This document shows positions 52,787 to 64,000 of a stretch of DNA of 64,000 nt, one piece after another. Numbering within the stretch: the first letter of the stretch is position 1; every line of letters starts with the position of its first letter. The stretch lies in assembly GCA_029237695.1 (NCBI GenBank), contig CM055280.1, positions 35,486,508-35,550,507 of the forward strand, in the 5' to 3' direction. The translations under genes and the position numbers were made by a program. This stretch comes from Conchocele bisecta. Its lineage: Eukaryota > Mollusca > Bivalvia > Lucinida > Thyasiridae. The notes beneath the pieces are model-generated. The model worked only from the letters and a program-made list of their open reading frames with translations. It was not told the origin of the DNA and ran no database searches.

Positions 52787-53460
52787 CTAAATACAAATTA
52801 TATTTGTTAGTAGCACATGACATTCTGACAGAACATTTTAAGTAATTTCTTTATTTCTCATCAGAAATATATGTGGTGAAGAACATTTGAACCGTTTCAT
52901 CGAGTTTCAATCGAGTGGTCACAACATATACTTTAGTTGAAAAATAAAAAGAAAGAAAATAAAATATTTAAAAACTTGCATATGCCTAAAAAGGTATTCC
53001 AAATATATTAATGGGTCATTTATAAATTAGTACATAGAAAAATAAGAGGAATATACTGAGCATGAACATGAATATCAAGTGTTGATATATGTATTTTCTC
53101 TGTCCTTATGTATAGTATTTGTCCAAAAATTGGCAATGAAGTGAATATGTAAATAGGGAAAATTAATTCAAGTGAAAATAACCATTATCAGTAGATGTGA
53201 TTATCATTATCACAAACGTTCAAACGGTGTCTTATGACGAGTGTAATGGAAGTACTTAAGAACACAGCAGCACGATTGTCAACTTGCCAAGGTGTTTGTA
53301 GTCATGTTGGCAAAACTTTAACGCAAATTTCTAAGTTTAATATTTGATAATTGGCATGCAGGCTGCATTGGTAGGCTGTAGAATGAAAGTGTGTATGATA
53401 ATAAACAAGCATATAAGGTTTCAAGTGATCAGAATTATGGTTGAATACATATAAAGTGAA
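52787..53460. other. Region directly upstream of exon a
   Basis: AT-rich. It contains a TTAA-type MITE fragment at about 52845-52960 (related to 32278-32430, sharing GTGGTCACAACATATACTTT) and a tandem-core remnant at 53290-53460. No exon or promoter recognised. Confidence 0.4.
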
Positions 53461-53960
53461 TAAAGTAAATAGGTTTCACGTCCCAGCAACAGCTAAGGTC
53501 ATTTATGGGAGGGACCTCGGTTTCAAGTCTCATCTAAAAAACTAGCAGGATGGAAATACTATGAAAGTATCTTTGATGCCTAAGGCGAGGATTGAACCCA
53601 CAACATCTGTAGCTGATTTCATCAAAATTACAAAGTATACTTATCTAGCAAAGTATACTTTGAGGGAGTAATCATTTATTTTTCCTGAAATGCATTATTT
53701 CATATAGAACTAACAACTGCATATATTTGATGATTAAATGTATGCAGAATTATAATACTGAATTTATTACATTATCACAGCCAAAATGGCTGTGATAATG
53801 TAATTAATTCAGTATAATAAAAATTAATAAATTTATTCTTAAATTGAAAATTTCTCCCTCAAAGTATACTTTGCTAGAAAAGTATACTTTGCAATGTTGG
53901 TGAAATCGGCTACTGGTATTTAAGTCCAGTGCTCTAACCTCTCGGCCTCAACCCATCCCT
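53460..53960 (-). mobile_element. SINE of second family split by a palindromic MITE
   Basis: The body end (53460-53604) and the tRNA-like head remnant (53918-53960) of the same SINE family as 5436-5690 are separated by a 313-bp palindromic element (53605-53917). The head half, TTTAAGTCCAGTGCTCTAACC, continues the interrupted head as judged from the intact copy. Confidence 0.6.
53605..53917. mobile_element. MITE with long terminal inverted repeats (AAAGTATACTTT)
   Basis: The terminal arms of about 50 bp contain CAAAGTATACTTTGAGGGAG and its complement. The centre holds a second palindrome around CACAGCCAAAATGGCTGTG. A related half-copy is at 22535-22895. No coding capacity. Confidence 0.7.
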
Positions 53961-54501
53961 GTATAGATATAAGTAATTTAAGACCTTCATTGTATATGTT
54001 TGACAGGCAAATGGACAGACAGACAGACTCCTGCATGAATAGGTATTTCTGTTGTATTTTGGGAACCCAACAAGGAGATTCAGAGCTCCAGATAAGTTGC
54101 GTATCTAAAGATTATTATACCCCCATATTTCAAATTCAATGCATATTTTACTTTTACAAATGTATTATTGATTTTCTTCCTTTAAAATCAAATAGGGAAC
54201 AAATGATATGAAATAAAACAAATTAAAAAATTCACTTATTTGAGCTGCAAAATGCTTTTTAAGGGTTAAACAATAAATGTCATTTCTAAAGCAAACCATG
54301 CAGAAAAGTAGGTCAATGTCAAATAAGTCATATGCAATACTATGCAGTGATATGAGAATAGTACCATAATTTGGTGAAGTTGTGCAGTACATGTACTGAC
54401 GGCTGTAGGAGATAAATTGTGCAGAAATGATGACAGAAAGAGATGGTGTTAGACTGTTAGACCTAAAAGCACACGGTAAACACTATATCAATAGTTCAAT
54501 G

Positions 54502-54641
54502 CAGGGATTCAGCTGGGGAAAAAAAAAATTGCCACTTCAAAAAATTGGCAATAAAAAATTACAATTTTAGAAGAAAAAAAAAAAAAAAAAAAAAAAACAA
54601 ATTGCCAATTGCGAAAATGGCGATCGCCAGCGGAATCCCTG
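54502..54641. mobile_element. Hairpin MITE with CAGGGATTC ends, second copy
   Basis: Reverse-complement relative of 23385-23586, shortened, with an A-rich centre (A run 54571-54597). Flanks are CAATG on both sides. Confidence 0.7.
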
Positions 54642-54677
54642 CAATGGTTATACAGACAGGCAAAGAAACACAGACAG

Positions 54678-54870
54678 GGTACCGTAATTACCCTAAATAT
54701 TTCGACACCATTTGCTTTGGGATAAAATATGTGTTTCCCAAAACAAATTGTATCTAAATAAAGAATTATTGTGATAAACAAGTACAACCATACTAACTGT
54801 AAATATTTGGACATTCCTTGCTGTGAGAAATCAATATTAACAAGTGTTGTGTCCGAATATTTAGGAAACC
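54678..54870. mobile_element. MITE related to 16100-16345
   Basis: Begins GGTACCGTAATTACCCTAAA and ends GTCCGAATATTTAGG, with an inner GTTTCCCAAAACAAATTG block shared with the other copy. Confidence 0.6.
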
Positions 54871-54889
54871 AGTAGCTTTAGTAACGAGC

Positions 54890-57800
54890 AGCTTACACAA
54901 ATTTCTAACATTTCAACGAGTAACTTACACAAAGTAGTTTACACAAATTTCTTACATTTCAATGAGTAGTTTACATAATTTTCTTACATTTCAACCAGTA
55001 GTTTACACAAATTTCTTACATTTCAACGAGTAGTTTACACAAATTTCTTACATTTCAACATTTCAACCAGTAGTTTACACAAATTTCTTACATTTCAACG
55101 AGTAGTTTACACAAATTTCTTACATTTCAACATTTCAACCAGTAGTTTACACAAATTTCTTACATTTCAACCAGCAGCTTACACAAAGTTCTTACATATC
55201 AACCAGCAGTTTCCACAAATTTCTTACATATCAACCAGTAGTTTACATAAATTTCTTACATTTCAACCAGTAGCTTACACAAATTTCTTACATATCAACC
55301 AGTAGCTTACACAAATTTCTTACATATCAACCAGTAGCGTACACACATTTCTTTCATTTCAACCAGTAGCTTACACAAATTTCTTACATTTCAGCCAGTA
55401 ATTTACACAATTTTCTTACATTTCAACGAGTATTATACACAAATTTCCTTACATATCAACCAGTAAATTACACAAATTTCTTACATATCAACCTGTAGCT
55501 TACACAAATTTCGTACATTTCAACCAGTAGTTTACATAAATTTCTTACATTTCAATGAGTAGCTTACACAAATTTCTTACATATCAACCAGTAGCTTACA
55601 CAAATTTCTTACATATCAACCAGTAGTTTACATAAATTTCTTACATTTCAACCAGTAGCTTACACAAATTTCGTACATATCAACCAGTAGTTTACATAAA
55701 TTTCTTACATATCAACCAGTAGCTTACAGAAATTTCTTACATATCAACCAGTAGTTTACATAAATTTCTTACATTTCAACCAGTAGTTTACATAATTTTT
55801 TTACATTTCAACCAGTAGCTTACACAAATTTCTTACATATCAACCAGTAGTTTACACAAATTTCTTACATTTCAGCCAGTAGTTTACACAAATTTCTTAC
55901 TTTTCAACGAGTAGCTTACACAAATTTCTTACATTTCAACCAGTAGTTTACACAAATTTCTTACATTTCAACCAGTAGTTTACACAAATTTCTTACATTT
56001 CAACCAGTAGTTTACACAAATTTCTTACTTTTCAACCAGTAGTTTACACAAAGTAGTTTACACAAATTTCTTACATTTCAATGTGTAGTTTACACAAATT
56101 TCTTACATTTCTACCAGTAGTTTACACAAATTTCTTACATTTCAACCAGTAGTTTACACAAATTTCTTACTTTTCAACCAGTAGTTTACACAAAGTAGTT
56201 TACACAAATTTCTTACATTTCAATGTGTAGTTTACACAAATTTCTTACATTTCTACCAGTAGTTTACACAAATTTCTTACATTTCAACCAGTAGTTTACA
56301 CAAATTTCTTACATTTCAACCAGTAGTTTACACAAATTTCTTACTTTTCAACCAGTAGTTTACACAAAGTAGTTTACACAAATTTCTTACATTTCAACGA
56401 GTAGCTTACACAAATTTCTTACATTTCAACCAGTAGTTTACACAAATTTCTTACATTTCAACCAGTAGTTTACACAAATTTCTTACATTTCAACAAGTAG
56501 TTGACACAAATTTCTTACATTTCAACCAGTAGTTTACACAAATTTCTTACTTTTCAACCAGTAGTTTACACAAAGTAGTTTACACAAATTTCTTACATTT
56601 CAAGGTGTAGTTTACAAAAATTTCTTACACTTCAACCAGTAGCTTACACAAATTTCTTACATTTCAACCAGTAGTTTACACAAATTTCTTACTTTTCAAC
56701 GAGTAGCTTACACAAATTTCTTACATTTCAACCAGTAGTTTACACAAATTTCTTACATTTCAGCCAGTAGTTTACACAAATTTCTTACTTTTCAACGAGT
56801 AGCTTACACAAATTTCTTACATTTCAACCATTAGTTTACACAAATTTCTTACATTTCAGCCAGTAGTTTACACAAATTTCTTACTTTTCAACCAGTAGTT
56901 TACACAAAGTAGTTTACACAAATTTCTTACATTTCAATGTGTAGTTTACACAAATTTCTTACATTTCAACCAGTAGTTTACACAAATTTCTTACTTTTCA
57001 ACCAGTAGTTTACATAAAGTAGTTTACACAAATTTCTTACATTTCAACCAGTAGTTTACACAAATTTCTTACATTTCAGCCAGTAGTTTACACAAATTTC
57101 TTACTTTTCAACCAGTAGTTTACACAAAGTAGTTTACACAAATTTCTTACATTTCAATGTGTAGTTTACACAAATTTCTTACATTTCAACCAGTAGTTTA
57201 CACAAATTTCTTACTTTTCAACCAGTAGTTTACATAAAGTAGTTTACACAAATTTCTTACATTTCAACCAGTAGTTTACACAAATTTATTACTTTTCAAC
57301 CGGTAGTTTACACAAAGTAGTTTGACAAATTTCTTACATTTCAATGTGTAGTTTAAAAAAATTTCTTACACTTCAACCAGTAGCTTACACAAATTTATTA
57401 CATTTCAACCAGTAGTTTACACAAATTGCTTACATATCAACCAGTAGTTTACATACATTTCTTACATTTCAACCAGTAGCTTACACAAATTTCTAACATT
57501 TCAGCCAGTAGCTTACACAAATTTCTTACATTTCAGCCAGTAGCTTACACAAATTTCTTACATTTCAGCCAGTAGCTTACACAATTTCTTACTTTGTTTC
57601 AACAGTAGTTTACACAATTTCGAAATATTCTTTTTACATTTCAAAACCATAGCAAATTACACAAATTTCTACATTTCAGCCAGTAGCTTACACATTTCAA
57701 TTTCTTACATTTTCAACCAGTATTTTACACAAATTTCTTACAATTCAACCAGTAGCTTACACAAATTTCTTACATTTCTAGCCTTAGTTTCACGTGTTTA

Positions 57801-58330
57801 CACAAATTTCCTACATTTCAGCCAGTAGTTTTACATTTCTTACATTTCAACCAGAGTTTTACAAATTTCTTACATTTAGCCAGTAGTTTACACAAATTTC
57901 TTACATTTCAACGTAGTAGCTTACACAAATTTCTTACATTTTCAACCGTAGCTTAGTACAAAATTCCTTACATTCAAACCAGTGCTTACATTTCTTATTT
58001 CTGCCAGAGTAGTTTACACAAATTTCTTACATTTCAACGGTGTTACACAAATTTCTTACATTTTCAACAGTAGCTTACACAAATTTCTTACACCAGTTTC
58101 ACAAATTTCACAGTAGTTTAGTAGTTACACAAATTTCTTACATTTCAACCAGCAGCTTACACAAATTTCTTACATTTCAGCCAGTAGTTTACACAATTTT
58201 CTTACATTTCAGACATTAATTTACACAATTTTCTTACATTTCAACGAGTATTATACACAAATTTCCTTACATATTAACCAGTAAATTACACAAATTTCCT
58301 ATATTTCAACCAGTAGTTTACACAAATATA
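54890..58330 (+). repeat. 32-bp satellite array, about 3.4 kb
   Basis: Unit AGTAGTTTACACAAATTTCT plus TACATTTCAACC, about 105 copies. Variants: AGTAGCTT, CATATCAACC, TACTTTTCAACC, TTTCAATGTG, and a 14-bp insertion giving ACACAAAGTAGTTTACAC. An extra isolated unit is at 58447-58490. There is no spacer diversity, so it is not CRISPR. Confidence 0.97.
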
Positions 58331-58499
58331 ACCACAGTAGCAGGAGTTTACCATATTTGGATAAAAAATTTCAGAAATGTCCCAATGACATGTTTCCTTT
58401 GACCAATCAAATCACTTTCTCAGATACACCCTTTTACAAGACAGTCAACTATTTCAACTAGTAGTTTACACAAATTTCTTACATTTCAACCAGTAGATT

Positions 58500-60004
58500 G
58501 CGCAAATTTAACTCTGCACGGTAGCGGAGAAAATAACACCCAACAAAATATTAGTATTTTTTTACAATTTCTCTGTAAATATGTCTTGGAATTTCATTAG
58601 AATTGAGTCCTGCAGACTAAATTCTAATGAAAATCCGAGAGATGTTCATGATATCTAAAGGGAGAAATAAAAGAAAATGGAATTAATTTTCGTCTTTTAG
58701 TTTTTATCTATTTATAGCCAGTAAGTTTCCCAGCATGCAAAGAGTTAACAATGAATTACACGACTCGGTTCTGTATATCGGTGGTGGTGTACACCGCATT
58801 GTGTTTCCCATATATGAGACACGCCATGTGATTTTGTACCTTAGAACATCTTTCAACATAATTTACGAAAAATGTCAGTTTCTGTAAATATATGTCCTGA
58901 AAAATCGCCATGTCCTTAGGAACAAAATCGCATTTCGTGTCTCATATGGAGAAATGTCAGTAATGTCACAATGACATGTTTCCTTCCATCAATCAAATAA
59001 TGTTCTCGTTCACGCACTCAGAATCATGAGACAAGTACAGTCGCCTTCACTTAGGCCTACCTCTGGAAACTGATTAACATCTCAACAGTTTAATCTTTAT
59101 TCGCTTTCTTTTTCAGAGCTCCCGATAAGCTTTGTGTCTAAAGAATATTGTACCTCCTGATTTCAAATAAAAAGCGTATTTTATTTTCACAAATGGATTA
59201 TTGAATTTCTTCGTTATTAAATAGGGAACAAATGATAAAAAAAAAACCCATAAAACAAATTTAAACATATACTTATTTGAGTGTATTATCACTTATGTAT
59301 ACTGTAAATAAAGTTGAAAAGTTACTTAGTTGAGCTGCAAACACTGTTCGCTTTTTGCAGCTCAACTAAGTGAATTTTCAACTTTATTACAGTATTTTCA
59401 CTACTCATTTTGAAAATAAATGTGTATTTTGCATTTGTACAAGTTTAACATCATAGAAATATGGTGCAAAATGGCACAAGATCATCATTTTACAACTAGC
59501 TATTACCCGACATCATCCATATACTAGTATAACATATCCAAAAGAAATGAGTAGAAATTTGTTAATACATATATCTTGGCAATTTCTGGAGCGATTTTCA
59601 AAATGTAACTTTTGTTTCCTTAGGTCATTACTAATCCCTATGACTATGTTTCGGAGGTGATTTCCAAAATGTTTGTTTTCGACTCAGTCTCGACCCGCCA
59701 CCATTATATTATTCCAGCCATATTGACGGGCCTGACAGGTAATATGGGCTCAAATCAAAAGGTGAACAAATTTTCTGCGGTATGACAATACAATATACAA
59801 CAGTTTCTGCAGTTCTAGACACAACTGTCAAGTGAACAATAAAAGGCACTGGCTATTAATATTTTTATGCTAGTCATGCTCAGTGGTTTGGTCTTTTTTC
59901 TACAAGATAAACATGGCTTGGCAGCACGTTAGAATTGTTTCAATTGGAAACAATAATTGAAACAATTCTAAAGTGCCGCCAAACTATGTTTTTGTTGATA
60001 AAAA
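58500..60004. other. Upstream stretch of mixed MITE fragments
   Basis: Palindromes at 58580-58642, 58790-58955 (GAGACACGCCATGTGATTTT / complement), about 59290-59400 (GCAGCTCAACTAAGTGAATTTTCAAC type) and 59910-60005 (GGCAGCACGTTAGAATTG / complement). No gene signal and no first exon of the AE gene recognised. Confidence 0.5.
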
Positions 60005-62578
60005 TGGAAACAAGAGTTGTCAGAAGACAAAGAAGCTCGCCTGTTGGCAGCCTTCACTCAAACTTGGAACAGTTGCATAAAAAACATGAATATTATATAA
60101 CTTGACCTTGGGTTAAGGGGCGTGCGGTGGACCTTGACATTGGGGTCAGTGGTGCAAGGTGGGTCGTGGGTTTGCTATAGCATAATATAGCATATTAAGA
60201 TGAATGCATGTTTGAAATATCAATGCATTCCCTGAAAACAGAAGTAAAACAAAATTTAACCCAAACTTAAGTTTATGAACGCACTAAGTTGTTGATTTTC
60301 TACAGCATGATAGCTATTCACATGAGGAATGCATGTATGAATGTGCTAAGTTTGTGACCTTGACCTTTAGGAAAGGGGTGGGGGTGGGTCATGGATTTGC
60401 TGCAGCACAATAGAGGATCATCAGATGAATGCATGTATGAAATATCAAAGCGTTCCCTGTAAAGAAAAAGAAGTTACACAACATTTACCCCAACATTAAG
60501 TTTATGAACATGCTAAGTATGTGACCTTGACCTTGGGGTAAGGGTCGGGTGGTGAGTTGTAGATTTGCTACAGCATGATAGAGGGTCATCTGAGGAATGT
60601 ATGTATGAAATATGAAGGCGTTCCATGAAAGGAAACAGATGTTATACAACATTTACTCCAACGTTAAGTTTATGAATGTGCTAAGTTTGTGACCTTGACC
60701 TTGGGGAAAAGGGTGGGGGGTGGGTCATGAATTTGCTATAGCATGATAAGAGTATCATCAGATGAATGCATGTATGAAATATCAAGGCGTTCCCTGTAAA
60801 GAAACAGAAGTTATAAAAAGACATTTACTCCAACATTATGTTTATGATGTTGATCTTGGGGAAAGGGGTGAGGGGGGGCGGGGGTCATGGATTTGCTGTA
60901 GCACAATAGAGGATCATCAGATGAATGCATGTATGAAATATCAACGCGTTCCATGAAAGGAATACAGATGTTATAAGACATTTACCCCAACGTTAAGTTT
61001 ATGAATGTGCTAAGTTTGTGACCTTGACCTTGGGGTAAGGGGTGGGTCATGGATTTGCTATAGTACAATAGAGTATCATCGATGAATGCATGTATGAAAT
61101 ATGAAGGCGTTCCATGAAAGGAAACAGATGTTATTAAACAACGTTAAGTTTATGAATGTGCTAGGTTTATGACCTTGACCTTGGGGTAAGGGTTGGGTGG
61201 GTGGTGAGTCATGGATTTGCTACAGCATGATAGAGGGTCATCTGAGGAATGCATGTATGAAATATTAAGATTTTATAAGACATTTACCCCAATGTTAAGT
61301 TTATGAATGTGCTAAGTTTGTGACCTTGACCTTGGGGTAAGGGATGGGCGGTGGGTCATGGATTTGCTATAGCATGATAGGCTATCATCAGATGAATCCA
61401 TGTTTGAAATATGAAGGCGTTTCCCTGTAAATATACAGAAGTTACACAACATTTACCCCAACATTAAGTTTATGAACATGCTAAGTTTGTGACCTTGACC
61501 TTGAGGTAAGGGTTGGGTGGTGGATCGTGGATTTGCTACAGCATGATAGAGGGTCATCAGATGAATGCATGTATGAAATATGAAGGCATTCCCTGTAAAT
61601 AAACAGAAGTTACACAACATTTACCCCAACGTTAAGTTTATGAACATGCTAAGTTTGTGACCTTGATGTTAGGGGTAAGGGTTGGGTGGTGGGTCGTGGA
61701 TTTGCTACAGCATGATAGAGGGTTATCTGATGAATGCATGTATGAAATATCAAGGTGTTCCATGAAAGGAAACAGATGTTATAAGAAATTTACCCCAACG
61801 TTAAGTTTATGAATGTGCTAAGTTTGTGACCTTGACCTTGAGGTAAGGGTTGGGTGGTGGGTCATGGATTTGCTACAGCATCATAGAGGGTCATCTGAGG
61901 AATGCATGTATGAAACTAGATTTGTCAGTAAGCGGGGGCTTACGGAATACCCCCCCGCGTCAGCCCTGACCTAGAATGAATTCCAGCTCGCATACTATCA
62001 TTTTCAGATAAAAGACTATGTCAGCACATATGGAGAGTGCGAACTAGACATTCTAAGTCCTTGACCCCTGGCATAAATGGGGGTCGTAGGTTTGTTGCAG
62101 AATGATGTATGAGTGTCAGAGAGGGCCGGGTAAAATATCACTGCATTCCGCAAAGGGAAAGAGAAGTTCTAAGGAAATTTACATTTGTTAAGTTTTAGTT
62201 TTTTTCTAAGTTTATAAGTCCGTGACCTTGAGCCCTGGCATAAATGGGGGTCGTAGGTTTGTTGCAGAATGATGTATGAGTGTCAGAGAAGGGGCGGGTA
62301 AAATATGAAAGATTTCTGCAAAGGGAAAGAGAAGTTAAAAGGAAATTTACAATTGTTAAGTTTTGTGACGGACGAAACACGGAAACAAGGTAGGACGGAT
62401 GGACGGACGGACGTACAAGGTGACTCCAGTATACTTCGTTGTGGGGGGGGGGGGGGGGGGGGGGGGGATAATTACAAGGTGTTCCATGAATGGAAATAGA
62501 AGTTATAGACATTTACCCCAACTTTAAGTTTGTGGGGTATGCCATAAGCTCTTCTGTACTTCATGCAGGTGAGCTAAA
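60005..62578 (+). mobile_element. Large tandem-core element, about 165-bp unit, about eleven copies
   Basis: Head AACAAGAGTTGTCAGAAGAC. Units have GTGACCTTGACCTTGGGGTA, GGGTCATGGATTTGCTA and GAATGCATGTATGAAATATC. A second unit type at 61920-62360 has GCATAAATGGGGGTCGTAGG. It ends in a 25-G run (62443-62467) and CATGCAGGTGAGCTAAAAATT. Confidence 0.75.
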
Positions 62579-62656
62579 AATTAATTTTCGTTATTGGGTT
62601 TTCTTTGCCAATGTAAGAGATCATTCATGACAGCAATTACATTTAACACTATAACA

Positions 62657-62843
62657 GAGCTCCAGCTAAGGTGCGTAATTTGACCAAATTTTCCGGAAAA
62701 TGGCACGAAAAATGGCAAGTTCGGATTGCTTGAGAATCGTCTAATAGAGATGATTCTAAAGCACTCCCAACTTACCAATTTTGGCGAAGAAATAACGAAA
62801 GTCTCAAAAAGTTGATCAAATTACGCACCTTAACTGGAGCTCT
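62657..62843. mobile_element. Palindromic MITE with CAGAGCTCCAG ends
   Basis: CAGAGCTCCAGCTAAGGTGC...GCACCTTAACTGGAGCTCTG, 187 bp, with central hairpin. Confidence 0.75.
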
Positions 62844-62864
62844 GTATAATATTGTAAATTAAAC

Positions 62865-63680
62865 TGAACTAGATTGGTCAGTAAGCGAGGCTTACAGAAT
62901 ACACCCCTAAAATATGTAAAGATTTCCAAGTGTGTGGGCTTGTGACCTTGACTCTGAGCTTAGCGGGAGCGGCATGAATGTGAATTTGTCACAGGGTGGT
63001 AGAGGTCCATTGGAGTAATGCGTGTGTGAAATGTGAAGCAGATCCGAGCAAGGAAATATAACCAATTTCTCTGATGTTAAGTTTTGTGAAGAGACTAAGT
63101 ATGTGACCTCGAGATCAGCATGATAATGTGTCACAGCATGATAGTAGAGCCTTAGAGGAATGCATGCATGACATATTATGAATTTTCGATGAAAGAAATA
63201 TAAGTTATAACATATTTCTCTGATGTTAAGTTTTGTAAAGAGACTAAGTATGTGTCCTTGACATAGGGATCAGCGGGGGTTGGACGGTTGTACAACCTTA
63301 GAGGAATGCACAAGTGAAATATTAAGAATTTTCAAAGCAGGAAATGGAAGTTATAACTTATTTCTCTGATGTTAAGTTTTGTAAAGAGACTAAGTATTTG
63401 ACCTTGACCTTGTGATCAGCAGGGGTTGGACGGTCGTGTATTTGGCACAGTATGGTAGTAGAGCCTTACAGGATTGCATGTGTGAAATATAAAGCATTTT
63501 AGATGAAGGAAATAGAAGTTATAACAATATTTCTCTGATGTTAAGTTTTGTAAAGAGACTAAGTATTTGACCTTGGGATCAGCGGGTATTGGACGGTCGT
63601 GGATTTAGCACAGCATGGTAGTAGAGCCTTACAGGAATGCATGTGTGCAATATTAAGCATTTTAGATGAAGGAAATAGAA
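62865..63680 (+). repeat. Tandem-core repeat, same unit as 13985-15415
   Basis: Begins AACTAGATTGGTCAGTAAGC. Four to five units of about 169 bp carry GATCAGCGGGGGTTGGACGG-type sequence. Its right side is truncated by the dispersed repeat at 63682. Confidence 0.75.
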
Positions 63681-63681
63681 C

Positions 63682-64000
63682 ATTACGCAAACACGTCTTA
63701 TTTGGAATTAATAAATCAGTGAACTACTTTCGGCAAGGGAGATAATCAATATCACGCGAACTATTTTCATACGAGCCAAGCGGATTGTTCTGTTTATTAG
63801 TATATATAGTTTTAATCTATCTCCTGTGATATATAATGATACATTACTTTGTTATGTTATGGGTACTAATACATGTTGTTTCAATAGTGTATCTCTGTAA
63901 CGGTATCGTTGTAGATGGGAGTCGCAAATAATTTAATAATTATTACGTTGAAATGGTTGCGTAATACTGATAGCACTTCTGTATAAACATAATCGTTATA
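63682..64000 (+). mobile_element. Dispersed repeat, copy 2 (runs off the window)
   Basis: About 319 bp near-identical to the reverse complement of 27665-27980, beginning ATTACGCAAACACGTCTTAT. It follows the tandem-core repeat that ends near 63680. The tRNA-like part expected next would lie beyond 64000. Confidence 0.7.

Larger units (their letters stand above)
48463..50086 (+). mobile_element. piggyBac-like MITE (family B) split by a hAT element
   Basis: The left half, 48463-48611, begins TTAACCCTTAGACCGCTA; the right half, 49987-50086, ends TTTAAGGGTTAA. The two halves together equal intact family-B MITEs such as 18460-18709. TTAA flanks with CCCTT termini are typical of piggyBac superfamily elements. 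Confidence 0.8.

Noticed and set aside
54890..58330. CRISPR-like regular 32-bp repeats
   Set aside because: No unique spacers: the units abut each other, and the genome is eukaryotic. It is a satellite.

Overview
This is eukaryotic DNA: genes with introns, no operons, and very dense short repeats. The repeat types point to a bivalve mollusc. They include tandem units of 150-190 bp carrying TGACCTTGACCTTG, (CGGA)n tails, tRNA-derived SINEs and hundreds of hairpin MITEs. The species cannot be named from the sequence.

I can support one protein-coding gene, on the minus strand across most of the window. It is an SLC4 anion exchanger of the AE2/AE3 (SLC4A2/A3) type. Seventeen coding exons run from 52786 down to 491, joined at 16 phase-compatible GT..AG junctions, for 3889 coding nt (about 1296 codons). 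The first exon(s) and start codon lie upstream of 52786 and were not found. The last transmembrane helices, C-terminal tail and stop codon lie beyond position 1. In transcript order the exons encode an acidic, Ser-rich N-terminus (52786-46778), a basic His/Arg linker (45369-45197), the cytoplasmic band-3 domain (43758-13605), and the transmembrane domain from TM1 (13043-12831) to about TM10 (744-491). Residues known to matter in AE1 are conserved: the Glu equivalent to E681, the Lys equivalent to K539 and the Arg equivalent to R730. This favours electroneutral Cl-/HCO3- exchange over Na-bicarbonate cotransport.

The introns and the 11 kb upstream are almost wholly repeats. (1) Tandem-core elements resembling the bivalve 'pearl'/Helentron-type non-autonomous elements occur at about 3.1-3.5, 13.98-15.4, 23.6-24.45, 33.4-35.0, 36.1-38.4, 39.7-40.7, 47.1-48.3, 60.0-62.6 and 62.9-63.7 kb. 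(2) Two families of TTAA-flanked MITEs with CCCTT-type ends look piggyBac-like. (3) Other elements are hAT-like (a clear 1367-bp copy with an 8-bp target duplication at 48612-49978), Tc1/mariner-like, or unclassified long hairpins. (4) There are at least two tRNA-derived SINE families. (5) Satellites include a 3.4-kb array of a 32-bp unit (54890-58330), a 28-bp minisatellite (45540-46515) and an 11-bp array (42776-43360). Nested insertions are common and give a relative order of transposition.

The most unusual features are these. Four of the 17 exons are each followed, on the 3' side, by a degenerate partial copy of themselves. One of these copies is an open 90-nt cassette with intact splice signals. 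The third extracellular loop is enlarged and carries seven N-glycosylation sequons in about 45 residues. A 1.2-kb CpG-rich segment at 38511-39720 is built from short palindromic ACG/CGT words around a TATA-like core.
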